This document shows, piece after piece, positions 53,502 to 61,969 of a stretch of DNA of 64,000 nucleotides. The number at the start of each line of letters is the position of its first letter. Position 1 is the stretch's first letter. Origin of the DNA: Streptomyces sp. NBC_01210 (GTDB lineage Bacteria > Actinomycetota > Actinomycetes > Streptomycetales > Streptomycetaceae). Position numbers and translations under genes: made by a program. The stretch is taken from assembly GCF_036010325.1 (NCBI RefSeq), contig NZ_CP108549.1, forward strand, positions 186,001 to 250,000. Reading direction: 5' to 3'. The notes below the pieces were generated by a model. The model did no database searches and was not told the origin of the DNA. It worked only from the letters and a program-made list of their open reading frames with translations.

Positions 53502-54971
53502 TCAGCCGCGCAGCAGCCTCTTTATGATCTTTCCAGCTGGGTTTCTCGGTATCTCGTCGATGATCTCGATGCGCCGAGGGAGCTTGTAAGGGGCCAGTTG
53601 CTCCGCCGCGTGACGCAGCAACGCAACGGGACTGACCCCGTCCTCGACCACCGCGAAAGCCAACGGGACTTCCCCGTAGTCCTCGTCCGGCACCCCGACT
53701 ACGGCCATGTCACGCACCGACGGATGCGACCCGAGCACTCGCTCGATCTCGGACGGATAGACATTCTGCCCGGCTCTGATGATCAGGTCCTTGCAGCGGT
53801 CGACCAGGTGGACGCGGCCGTCACGGTCGATGAAACCCAGATCGCCCGTCCGGATCCAGTCCTCCACCTTGACCTTGTCGGTCGCCGCCTCGTCGCCCCA
53901 ATAACCGCGCATGACGCCGGGTCCGCGCACACAGATCTCTCCGACGGTGTCCGGCGCCGCCTCATTGTTGCCCCCATCCAGAGCACACACCGACATGCCG
54001 GGAATCACCCGGCCGGCCGGGATCACTTCGGGCATGAGGGTCGGATCGGGATGTTCCTCAGGTCCCAGGGTGACGAACGGGCCGCCAACTTCCGTCATGC
54101 CGTACACCTGCCGAAAGCCGCAACCGAGCCGCTCGACGGCCTCCGCGTAGACATCAGTGGGCATCGGGGCCGCGCCATACAACACCTCGCGCAAGGTCGA
54201 CACGTCCGTCGTATCCAGCGACCTCGCCCGGAGGAGGAAACGCAGCATCTGCGGGACGAGCCAGACGTGCGTCGCGCGGTGAGTCTCGATGGCAGCCAGC
54301 GCCCGCTGTGGCTTGAACCCCGGCATCAGCACCACAGTGGCGCCGACGGCCATATACGTCAGCGAGATCACCATGCTGCCGTGGTACAGCGGGCAGCAGT
54401 TGACCAGAACCATGTCGTCGGTCGTTTGCGCGACGGCCAGCCAGCCGAGGGCGATGGACCGGAACGAGGCGTGGTCGACCGTGACGCCTTTGGCCCGGCC
54501 AGTAGTGGCCGAGGTGTGCAGGATCGCCGCCGGCGTTTCATCCGGAACGCAAGGAAGATCATCCGGGCTGTCCGCGAACAGCGCGGCGAACGCTTCGCTC
54601 TCAACAGCGATGCGCAGCCGCACCGGCAGGTCCGGATGTCTCTCGAGCAAAACGGACTCACCGACCACTGCGACTGCGCCGGTGCGCTGTGCGATCTCCG
54701 CCACCTCAGGGGGCGTCAGGCCGTGATTGAGCGGAACGAACATGGCACCCAGGCGAGCGAGCGCGAAGTAGATCTCCACGACTTCGATACGGTCAAGTGA
54801 GAGGATCGCGACGCGGTCACCCCGCTGGATGCCCAAGCCGCCGAGCCCGCGAGCGAGACGAGCGGTCCGGTCGTGGAATTCCATCCACGTGACCGAGCGC
54901 TGCTCGTCCACCAGGGCCACCCGGTCCGGGAAGCACTGGCGGTTGCGCTCCACGAGCTGAGTCAGCCACAT
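53502..54971 (-). CDS. antF: Anthranilate:AMP ligase AntF
   Basis: 489 residues from ATG 54971. An adenylate-forming ligase with the P-loop-like TSATTGRAKGV, the core YGMTEVGGP, TGDLGFIDRDGR and the A10 Lys in PRNPAGKIIKRLL. Known role in antimycin synthesis: activates anthranilate and loads it on the discrete carrier protein AntG. The ATG overlaps the end of antG by 10 bp, giving the antGF operon. Confidence 0.93.
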   Translation of the reverse strand: MWLTQLVERNRQCFPDRVALVDEQRSVTWMEFHDRTARLARGLGGLGIQRGDRVAILSLDRIEVVEIYFALARLGAMFVPLNHGLTPPEVAEIAQRTGAVAVVGESVLLERHPDLPVRLRIAVESEAFAALFADSPDDLPCVPDETPAAILHTSATTGRAKGVTVDHASFRSIALGWLAVAQTTDDMVLVNCCPLYHGSMVISLTYMAVGATVVLMPGFKPQRALAAIETHRATHVWLVPQMLRFLLRARSLDTTDVSTLREVLYGAAPMPTDVYAEAVERLGCGFRQVYGMTEVGGPFVTLGPEEHPDPTLMPEVIPAGRVIPGMSVCALDGGNNEAAPDTVGEICVRGPGVMRGYWGDEAATDKVKVEDWIRTGDLGFIDRDGRVHLVDRCKDLIIRAGQNVYPSEIERVLGSHPSVRDMAVVGVPDEDYGEVPLAFAVVEDGVSPVALLRHAAEQLAPYKLPRRIEIIDEIPRNPAGKIIKRLLRG

Positions 54972-55207
54972 GACGCCCCGTCCGGCCGCGCCTCGGCTAC
55001 AAAGCGCTCGTAGTCGGCGATGGTGGACAGCCGCTCCATGTCCTCGGCAGTGACCTCCACCCCGGTGCGCTGCTCGATGAGCAGGACCAGCCGAACCACG
55101 TCCCCGGAGTCGATGCCACTGGCACTGAGATCGACATCGTCACCGACGCCGTCTAAAAACTCTGATGTGCCGGTCAGTTCGACGAGCATCTCCCTTACCG
55201 TACTCAT
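54962..55207 (-). CDS. antG: Discrete acyl carrier protein AntG
   Basis: 81 residues from ATG 55207 with AAAGGAAG upstream; an in-frame upstream extension is unlikely. A helical acyl-carrier-type protein with the phosphopantetheine Ser in SASGIDSGDVV, where the usual DSL is DSG. It carries anthranilate and, after oxidation, 3-aminosalicylate for transfer to AntC. First gene of antGF, divergent from antH. Confidence 0.92.
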   Translation of the reverse strand: MSTVREMLVELTGTSEFLDGVGDDVDLSASGIDSGDVVRLVLLIEQRTGVEVTAEDMERLSTIADYERFVAEARPDGASCG

Positions 55208-55357
55208 GGTGCTTCCTTTCATAGGGGCTTCGTTTATCACGCTGTTGAGCTGACGCCCGGCCTGCCGAGGCCGTGGCCCCGGCTACCCCATAGAGAGTCG
55301 TTGGGGACACAGAACACTCCCATCTCCCCCTTGTGATCGTTGTCACGACTGAGCGCT

Positions 55358-55363
55358 GGGAAC
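55358..55363 (+). promoter_or_regulatory. Candidate ECF (AntA-type) -35 element upstream of antH
   Basis: GGGAAC lies about 95 bp upstream of the antH start, in the 250-bp divergent antG/antH region (55208-55456). ECF -35 elements usually contain AAC after a G run. A matching -10 could not be assigned with confidence, and no equally good match was found for the antG direction. Confidence 0.3.
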
Positions 55364-55456
55364 GGAGGGATTGAGATCCCTGTGATCGCACTCTTCCTAG
55401 GTGGAAGCGAAAACATTGCCATCCGCAGGCAGTGGGAGATGAAAGGAGTGGTCCAA

Positions 55457-56461
55457 GTGCGCTCAGGGCTGCCTAGGAGCGCGGCGGAGGAGCGGTTACT
55501 CAACGAGCACTTCAAAGCCCTCCTTGCAGCCGACGAACGAATCGAGCCCTTGGATTGGATGCCGGAGGGCTATCGGCATTTCCTTATCCGCCAGATCGCT
55601 CAGCACGCCCATTCCGAGATCATCGGCATGCAACCGGAGGCCGCTTGGCTCACTCGAGCCCCCACTCTGCATCGCAAGGCCGCCTTGCTCGCCAAGGTGC
55701 AGGACGAGGCCGGCCACGGGCTCTACCTCTATTCGGCCGCCGAGACACTGGGTGTCGACCGTGCCGACCTGCTGGACGCCCTGCACAACGGGCGCCAGCA
55801 GTACTCAGCCACGTTCAACTACCCGGCCCTGACGTGGGCGGACACCGGAGCAATCGCGTGGCTCACAGACGGCGCCGCCGTAGTGAACCAGGTACGACTG
55901 CGCGATACGTCCTATGGTCCGTACGCACGGGCCGTACGGCGGATCTGCCAAGAAGAGGCCTTCCATGTCCGCCTGGGCTACGACACCCTCTTGGCGCTGT
56001 GCCGCGGCACAGCGGAGCAGCAGGAGATGGCCCAGGAAGCGGTCAACCGCTGGTGGATACCCGCGGTGGCCCTGATGTTCGGTCCCCCGGACACCGCGGA
56101 CGCCCACGCGGACGCTCGAACGTCAGCAATCGGGGCTGCAATGACCCGCCGCTCAATGACTTGGGGTATCAAGCGGAACACCAACGACGAGCTCAGGCAG
56201 CGCTTCGTCGACAACTGCGTGCCACAGGCCGAGAGGCTCGGCGTGACGCTCCCCGACCCGGCCATCCGCTGGAACCAGGATCGAGAGCACTACGACTTCA
56301 CCCCGGTCACCTGGAAGGTGTTCCGGGACGCGCTCGCCGGTGGATCGCAGGGCAGCCGCCGGCTGGCTCATCGGGTGGCGGTGCACCAGGAAGGGGCCTG
56401 GGTACGCGCGGCCGTCAACGCCTTTGCTGGGAGGCGGGAAGCGGTGAGGGCGCCGTCATGA
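55457..56461 (+). CDS. antH: Anthraniloyl-ACP oxygenase subunit AntH (PaaA-like, catalytic)
   Basis: 334 residues from GTG 55457, chosen because AAAGGAG lies 8 nt upstream; an ATG 18 bp earlier has no usable ribosome site. Related to PaaA, the diiron subunit of the phenylacetyl-CoA epoxidase. Diiron ligand motifs are visible in [12 protein letters not shown] and [13 protein letters not shown]. Known role in antimycin synthesis: with AntI-L it converts anthraniloyl-AntG to 3-aminosalicyloyl-AntG by ring epoxidation and a 1,2-shift. First gene of the antHIJKLMNO operon; its stop overlaps the antI start. Confidence 0.94.
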   Translation: MRSGLPRSAAEERLLNEHFKALLAADERIEPLDWMPEGYRHFLIRQIAQHAHSEIIGMQPEAAWLTRAPTLHRKAALLAKVQDEAGHGLYLYSAAETLGVDRADLLDALHNGRQQYSATFNYPALTWADTGAIAWLTDGAAVVNQVRLRDTSYGPYARAVRRICQEEAFHVRLGYDTLLALCRGTAEQQEMAQEAVNRWWIPAVALMFGPPDTADAHADARTSAIGAAMTRRSMTWGIKRNTNDELRQRFVDNCVPQAERLGVTLPDPAIRWNQDREHYDFTPVTWKVFRDALAGGSQGSRRLAHRVAVHQEGAWVRAAVNAFAGRREAVRAPS

Positions 56462-56760
56462 GACAGGATGTCGCCCGGCAGCGCACGTCCTGGGAGGTTT
56501 TCATCAGGCCACGGCGCGGCCTCTCCCACCAGCACGTGGGCTCCGTCAGCGGAGCTGACCCTGACATGGCGCTTGCACACGCTCGCGATCTGTACGCCCG
56601 CCGAGGGGAGCCCGTATCGATCTGGGTCGTGCGTTCGGATGCGGTGCGCGCCACATCGCCGAGCGAAACGAATCCGTTCTTCAGCAACGCGAACGACAAG
56701 CCATACCGGTATCCGGAGCCCTACGCGGTCCTCAACGATGAGGGAAGCAATGACGACTAG
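56458..56760 (+). CDS. antI: Oxygenase complex subunit AntI (PaaB-like)
   Basis: 100 residues. Matches the small PaaB-type structural subunit: [20 protein letters not shown] near the start, [20 protein letters not shown] in the middle. Starts at ATG 56458 inside the antH stop (ATGA) and overlaps antJ by 11 bp, so the subunits are translationally coupled. Confidence 0.93.
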   Translation: MRQDVARQRTSWEVFIRPRRGLSHQHVGSVSGADPDMALAHARDLYARRGEPVSIWVVRSDAVRATSPSETNPFFSNANDKPYRYPEPYAVLNDEGSNDD

Positions 56761-57517
56761 CCACCTCGCCTCCGATGTCGCCGGCTTCGCCCTCCGGCTC
56801 GGCGACGATGCGTTGATCCTCAGCCAGCGACTCTGCGAGTGGGTGGCCGCGGCACCGTCGATCGAGGAGGACTTGGCGCTCGCCAACATCGCTTTGGACC
56901 TACTCGGGCATGCCCGAACCCTGCTCTCCTACAGTGGCGAGCTGGACGGAACCGGCCGCAGCGAAGACGACTTCGCTTACCGCAGGACGGCAGCAGAGTT
57001 CCGCAATTCCCTGCTGGTGGAGCTGCCCAATGGCGACTTCGCGGTGACCATCGCCCGGCAGCTCGTGTACTCGACCTACAGCCGCCTGCTCTGCAGCGGA
57101 TTGCGCAACTCAACCGACAGTGTCCTCGCGGGCATCGGCAATCGAGCCGCCATTGACCTGGAGTACCACACGATGCATGCGGCGCAATGGACAGTACGAC
57201 TTGGCCGGGGCACCGCCGAGAGCCGTCATCGCATGCAGGCCGGCCTCGACAAGGTCTGGCCTTACGCGACCGAGCTGTTCGAGGCAGACGACCTGACGGA
57301 ACGGCTGGAGGCCGACCGGACCGCCACGAACCCGGCTCGCCTGGAGGGCCCTTGGGAACAAGAGATGGCTGCCGTACTGCAGGACGCGCAACTGGTCGTA
57401 CCCACCCCGGCGTGGCACGCAACCGGCGGGCGGTCCGGGCTGCGTACCCAAGCCTTCGGCCCGCTGCTGGCGGACTTCCAAGCCCTGCACCAACACTACC
57501 CGGGAGGCACATGGTGA
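56750..57517 (+). CDS. antJ: Oxygenase complex subunit AntJ (PaaC-like)
   Basis: 255 residues from ATG 56750. PaaC-type helical subunit that pairs with the catalytic PaaA-like protein but lacks a metal site. Family segments FALRLGDDALILSQRLCEW, LANIALDLLGHARTLL and DLEYHTMHAAQW are clear. Overlaps antI upstream and antK downstream. Confidence 0.93.
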   Translation: MTTSHLASDVAGFALRLGDDALILSQRLCEWVAAAPSIEEDLALANIALDLLGHARTLLSYSGELDGTGRSEDDFAYRRTAAEFRNSLLVELPNGDFAVTIARQLVYSTYSRLLCSGLRNSTDSVLAGIGNRAAIDLEYHTMHAAQWTVRLGRGTAESRHRMQAGLDKVWPYATELFEADDLTERLEADRTATNPARLEGPWEQEMAAVLQDAQLVVPTPAWHATGGRSGLRTQAFGPLLADFQALHQHYPGGTW

Positions 57518-58011
57518 GCACCTGGCCGCCGATGCCTGTCGACGAGGTCCGGGCACGAGTGAACAGCGTTGCGGACCCCGAACTCCCCATGCTGACCCTA
57601 GGAGATCTGGGTGTGATCCGTGCAGTGGAGACAGCAGCGGACGGCATTCTGGAAGTTGTTGTCACTCCCACCTACATGGGCTGCCCCGCGATGGCAACCA
57701 TTGAAGCCGACATCCGCACTGCACTGGCCCAGTGCGGCCATCCTGGCGGACGAGTACGGCAGGTGCTCACACCCGCGTGGACGACCGATTGGATCAGCCC
57801 CGAAGGCAGACGCAGACTCAGCGAGCAAGGCATCGCGCCGCCGGGCCCGGCCCGAGCACCGCTGCTGCTGCGACTCGGCTCAGGACTGCCCTGCCCCAAC
57901 TGCGGCTCCACAAGCACCCGTTCGCAGAGTCCGTTCGGAGCGACCCGCTGCCAAGCCGTCCTGGTGTGCACGACGTGCCAGGAGACCTTCGCCCACGTGA
58001 AAGCGTTGTGA
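57511..58011 (+). CDS. antK: Oxygenase accessory protein AntK (PaaD-like)
   Basis: 166 residues from ATG 57511. N-terminal DUF59/MIP18-like domain (VNSVADPELPMLTLGDLGVI, TPTYMGCPAM) and a C-terminal zinc-ribbon-like Cys cluster (CPNCGSTST, CTTCQETF), as in PaaD. The family helps to mature or assemble iron centres. Overlaps antJ by 7 bp and antL by 4 bp (GTGA). Confidence 0.93.
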   Translation: MVSTWPPMPVDEVRARVNSVADPELPMLTLGDLGVIRAVETAADGILEVVVTPTYMGCPAMATIEADIRTALAQCGHPGGRVRQVLTPAWTTDWISPEGRRRLSEQGIAPPGPARAPLLLRLGSGLPCPNCGSTSTRSQSPFGATRCQAVLVCTTCQETFAHVKAL

Positions 58012-59138
58012 CGGTCGTCATGACGGGCGCAGCAGCGGGAGACCGAGCCGGACCATCAAGGACAGCAGGCCCTGCTCCTGTCTGGTACAAGCTGAAGGTC
58101 GTCACGGTTGAGAGGCTCGCCCACGATGCCGCAGCGATCACTCTCACTGTGCCGGACACTCTGGCGGGCATCTTCACCCCCAGGGCCGGACAACACCTGG
58201 TCATCAGACACTCCTTGGGCGCGAAGGAGCTCCGCCGCACCTACTCCATCTGTCCCCCGCCAGGAGGCCCTTCCGAACTGCGCCTCGTGGTCAAGCGACG
58301 TGGCGTCGGCGGATTCGCCGAGTACGCCACGACCCGTCTGGCCACGGGTGATGTACTGGAAGTCGGGCCTCCGGCAGGTGGCTTTCGACTGGCCGACCAG
58401 GTCGGTGCGCACCACGTCATGGTCGCCGGCGGCACCGGCATCACGCCGCTGCTGACGATGGCAGCCTCGGCGTTGCGAAACGACCCCCAATGCCGTGTCT
58501 CTCTCATCTACGCCAATCAGACGTCACGGTCGATACTGCTGGCGGACGACCTGGGCGAGCTCAAGGACACCTATTTCAACCGCTTCTTCCACCTGCACGT
58601 TCTGTCCCAGGAGGCACGAGAATCCGAGCTCCTCTCAGGCCGCATTGACAGCGCGCGGCTGCCGAAATTGCTCGCACTGCTCGGCGCCGACCCTGCGGGC
58701 GGACACTTCTACCTGTGCGGCCCAAGTGGCCTGGTCGAGACGGTCCGTGAGGGGCTCGCAAGGTGGGGTGTGGACCCGTCCCGGGTGCGCTGCGAACTCT
58801 TCACCACCGACCAAGGCACGCAGAACCATTTTGTCCCGGTCCAACACGGACGACCCAGTAGTGTCACGGTCACCGCACGCATCGGTGGCCGAATCATCGT
58901 CGCAACCATGGAGCCCGGGGATCGGGTGGTACTCGACGCCCTGCTGCGAGCCCTGCCCGATACCCCGTATTCATGCCGCGAGGGCCTGTGCGGCAGCTGC
59001 CGCGCCAAGGTGATCTCCGGCGTCGTATCCATGAGGCGCCAGTACGCGCTCGGCGAGACCGAACTGGCAGCACGCTACACCCTGGCCTGCCAGGGGCGGC
59101 CAGCGTCGAACAACATCGACCTCGACTTCGACGCGTGA
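58008..59138 (+). CDS. antL: Oxygenase reductase AntL (PaaE-like)
   Basis: 376 residues from GTG 58008, overlapping the antK stop. N-terminal ferredoxin-NADP reductase part with the flavin motif RRTYSICPP and the NAD(P) segment VAGGTGITPLLTM; C-terminal plant-type 2Fe-2S domain with CREGLCGSCRAK and a distal Cys in LACQGRP. It passes electrons from NAD(P)H to the AntH diiron centre. Confidence 0.94.
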   Translation: MTVVMTGAAAGDRAGPSRTAGPAPVWYKLKVVTVERLAHDAAAITLTVPDTLAGIFTPRAGQHLVIRHSLGAKELRRTYSICPPPGGPSELRLVVKRRGVGGFAEYATTRLATGDVLEVGPPAGGFRLADQVGAHHVMVAGGTGITPLLTMAASALRNDPQCRVSLIYANQTSRSILLADDLGELKDTYFNRFFHLHVLSQEARESELLSGRIDSARLPKLLALLGADPAGGHFYLCGPSGLVETVREGLARWGVDPSRVRCELFTTDQGTQNHFVPVQHGRPSSVTVTARIGGRIIVATMEPGDRVVLDALLRALPDTPYSCREGLCGSCRAKVISGVVSMRRQYALGETELAARYTLACQGRPASNNIDLDFDA

Positions 59139-59239
59139 GCGCCGCGTGCCCAGAAGGACCGGGCTGGGAGGAACCTGGCACGCCATCGACCTTCACGCCG
59201 CACCGGAGGCTTGGCAACGACCACAGGAGTGACGAAACG

Positions 59240-60013
59240 ATGACCACGGACAACCGTACGAACAAGACAGCACTCGTAACCGGTGGCAGCCGGGGTATCG
59301 GCAGAAGCATCTCACTGCGTCTGGCCCAGGGCGGCGTGCTGGTGGCCGTCCACTTCGGGCACGACGCGAAGGCCGCGCGGGAGACCGTTGAGCAGATACA
59401 GGCGGCCGGCGGACAGGCCTTTGCCATCCAGGCAGAGCTCGGCGTGCCAGGGGATGCCCATGAGCTCTGGACCGCGTTCGACGAGGGCCTGGCGCGTCAT
59501 GGCGCCCGGCCAGGACTCGACATCCTGGTCAACAACGCCGGCGTGACACTGCCCAAAGGCATCACCGAAGCCAGCGAGGAAGAATACGACAGGGTCTTCG
59601 CCGTCAATGTGAAGGCCCCGTTCTTCATCATCCAGCAAGGCCTTTGCCGACTGCGGGACGGAGGCCGGATCATCAGCGTATCGTCCGCCGCCGCCCGCAT
59701 CGCCATCCCACATATCGTCGCCTATGCGATGACCAAGGCTGCACTCAACACCCTGACCCTCACCCTGGCCCAGCAACTGGGCACGCGAGGTATCACGGTG
59801 AACGCTGTCGCCCCCGCCTTCGTCAAGACCGACATCAACCCGACTCTCGCACAGCCTCATATCTTGGCGGCGGCGGCTTCGGCCTCCGTCTTCAATCGGA
59901 TCGGCGAGCCGTCGGACATCGCCGACGTCGTGTCCTTCGTGGCGAGCGACCAAGCCCGCTGGGTAACCGGACACTGCCTGGACGCGACCGGAGGAACCCA
60001 TCTGGGCGTGTGA
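59240..60013 (+). CDS. antM: Short-chain ketoreductase AntM
   Basis: 257 residues from ATG 59240, with AGGAG upstream. A classical SDR: TGGSRGIGRS near residue 14, LVNNAGVTLP, and the catalytic Ser and YAMTK. Known role: reduces the C-8 beta-keto group of the AntD-bound chain, a step AntD cannot do because it has no KR. Its product hydroxyl is the site later acylated by AntB. 100 bp after antL. Confidence 0.92.
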   Translation: MTTDNRTNKTALVTGGSRGIGRSISLRLAQGGVLVAVHFGHDAKAARETVEQIQAAGGQAFAIQAELGVPGDAHELWTAFDEGLARHGARPGLDILVNNAGVTLPKGITEASEEEYDRVFAVNVKAPFFIIQQGLCRLRDGGRIISVSSAAARIAIPHIVAYAMTKAALNTLTLTLAQQLGTRGITVNAVAPAFVKTDINPTLAQPHILAAAASASVFNRIGEPSDIADVVSFVASDQARWVTGHCLDATGGTHLGV

Positions 60014-60151
60014 TTCTCAACCCGCCCGGCGCTGACGCAATGACCGCCGCCGAGGTTTGACGATGCCATGGCCACCAGATGGGGCCTTGTGCGCGCCGCC
60101 GCGGCTTGTGCCCTTCCCTCGCGGATTGGAGGGGCCCGTCGAGGAGACACT

Positions 60152-60997
60152 ATGGCAGACAACATGCTCACCCCAGCGGATTGCGCATCCGCCGGGCCCG
60201 CGCTGACATTCCCAGGATCCAGCCCGTATGAGGACTACGTCCACGCGTCGGTGCTGGCCTCCCTTCAGCAACCCCTCTCCACAGCACCGGAAGAGATGTC
60301 TTTCCTGGTGACCACTCAAGTGATGGAGCTTTGGCTCACTCTCATAGTCCACGAGTGGCGCTACGCCGGCGGCGCCCTGGTCGCGGACGACTACGAGGCC
60401 GCCTTCGCCGCCCTGCGTCGCAGCCTCGGCGCCCTCCTGGCACTCAACGACTCCTGGCGCCCCGTCTCGACGCTGACTCCCCGTCAGTTCAATGGCTTCC
60501 GGGCGGCATTCGGCAGCGCCTCGGGCTTCCAGTCCGCCATGTACCGGCAGATGGAATTCCTCCTCGGCGACAAGTCCCTGTCGATGGTGGAACTGCACGT
60601 TAGGCTCCCCCGGGTACACGCGGAACTCCAGGAGTCTCTGTCTCTCCCGTCGCTCTACGACGAGGTACTGCGCTACCTGAAGCGTCGCGGACTGCCCGTT
60701 CCGGAACACGTACTGGAAAGGGATGTGACTGCGGCGTATCAGCCGGATCCCGGCGTCGAGGAGGTCTGGCGGCAGATCTACGCCGGGCCCCAGCATCACC
60801 CGCTGGTGACACTGGGTGAGGCTCTTACCGACATCGCCGAAACGGTCCTGCGCTGGCGCACCAACCACGTGCTGGTCGTCCGGCGCGCGATGGGGGCCAA
60901 GGCCGGCAGTGGCGGCTCATCAGGTCTGGCGTGGCTGGAGAAGCGCGCCGCACGTTCCATATTCCCCGAGATCTGGACGGCACGGAGCCATGTCTAG
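60152..60997 (+). CDS. antN: Tryptophan 2,3-dioxygenase AntN
   Basis: 281 residues from ATG 60152, chosen for GAGGAG 5 nt upstream over an ATG 84 bp earlier. Family segments SPYEDYVHASVLASLQ, EMSFLVTTQVMELWLTLI and RQFNGFRAAFGSASGFQS mark a haem tryptophan 2,3-dioxygenase of normal length. It opens the indole ring of tryptophan to N-formylkynurenine, the first step to anthranilate. Overlaps antO by 8 bp. Confidence 0.94.
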   Translation: MADNMLTPADCASAGPALTFPGSSPYEDYVHASVLASLQQPLSTAPEEMSFLVTTQVMELWLTLIVHEWRYAGGALVADDYEAAFAALRRSLGALLALNDSWRPVSTLTPRQFNGFRAAFGSASGFQSAMYRQMEFLLGDKSLSMVELHVRLPRVHAELQESLSLPSLYDEVLRYLKRRGLPVPEHVLERDVTAAYQPDPGVEEVWRQIYAGPQHHPLVTLGEALTDIAETVLRWRTNHVLVVRRAMGAKAGSGGSSGLAWLEKRAARSIFPEIWTARSHV

Positions 60998-61811
60998 GAA
61001 GATTTCCGACTTCGCGGCTGCGGAGGAGCGCCGAGTTCTGGGCCTCAAGCCAGTCATGGCGCCGTTTCACCACAGGTACGGCGATCACCCGCAGCAGGTA
61101 TACGACCTATGGCCTGCTCAGGACTCCTGCGCCCCGCTGATCATTCTGCTGCACGGCGGTTACTGGAGATACAACCGCATGCATCTGACACCGTTGGCCA
61201 GCCACCTGTCGCAACATGGTTTCACCACAGCGCTCCCCGGCTTCCGCCGAACCGGCGGAGCGGGCGGTTATCCCGCAACCTTCGACGACATTGCCCTGGC
61301 CGTGGACACCATTCCCGCCGGCCGACCCTTCGTGCTGGCCGGGCACTGCTCCGGCGGCCACCTCGCGCTGTGGGCAGCCGCACGCGGACTGCTGCCTCCG
61401 GGATCCCCGTGGCACACCAGGAGGTGCCCCTCCGCCGTGCTGGCTCTGGCCCCGATCACTGATCTGGCCGGTGCCATTCGCGAGAATCTGAGCAGCGGTG
61501 CCGCCCTGGAATTGCTCGGCGGCCCCCACTCGGCCGAGTCACGGTTGCCCTTCGTCGACCCCCTCACGATAGTCGGCGCCAAGGGCACCACCGGCGTGCC
61601 GACCGTGGTTCTCCATGGGGCGAAGGACGAAGAGCTCCCCCCCGCGCAGTTCACCGACTACGCAGCCGTGCACTCCGACGCCGAGCTGGTCACGCTGCCC
61701 GGGACGGGCCACTACACCCTCATCGAACCGTACTCGGATGCCAGCCGTGCCGTGATCGACGTCCTCGGCCGGCTTTCACGGCAGTGGGCCCAAGAGGACC
61801 CGGGCTGCTGA
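60990..61811 (+). CDS. antO: Alpha/beta-hydrolase AntO (formamidase/formyl-transfer enzyme)
   Basis: 273 residues from ATG 60990. The oxyanion motif HGGYWR and the nucleophile elbow GHCSGGHLAL, which has Ser as nucleophile, match kynurenine formamidase-type hydrolases. A C-terminal GTGHYTLIEP supplies the His. In antimycin synthesis AntO has been proposed to handle the formyl group, either deformylating N-formylkynurenine or formylating 3-aminosalicylate. Last gene of the operon; no kynureninase gene (antP) follows. Confidence 0.9.
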   Translation: MSRKISDFAAAEERRVLGLKPVMAPFHHRYGDHPQQVYDLWPAQDSCAPLIILLHGGYWRYNRMHLTPLASHLSQHGFTTALPGFRRTGGAGGYPATFDDIALAVDTIPAGRPFVLAGHCSGGHLALWAAARGLLPPGSPWHTRRCPSAVLALAPITDLAGAIRENLSSGAALELLGGPHSAESRLPFVDPLTIVGAKGTTGVPTVVLHGAKDEELPPAQFTDYAAVHSDAELVTLPGTGHYTLIEPYSDASRAVIDVLGRLSRQWAQEDPGC

Positions 61812-61882
61812 TCCTTCGCGCCGCCCTGGGCCGTCGCCGGCACCGGCTCCGCGACAGGCGGCCTGAGGACCGCAAACTGCCA

Positions 61883-61928
61883 ACCCGGTGTCTCCGTACC
61901 TGAAGAACAGGGGCGGGACACACCGGGT
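61883..61928. terminator. Possible terminator between convergent antO and M6 peptidase
   Basis: ACCCGGTGT and ACACCGGGT form a 9-bp stem around a 28-nt loop. A smaller GAGCCGT/ACGGCTC hairpin lies nearer the peptidase stop. Moderate support only, because the loop is large. Confidence 0.4.
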
Positions 61929-61969
61929 CGGTCCGTGCGGACAGAGCCGTTTGACGGAACGGATACGGC

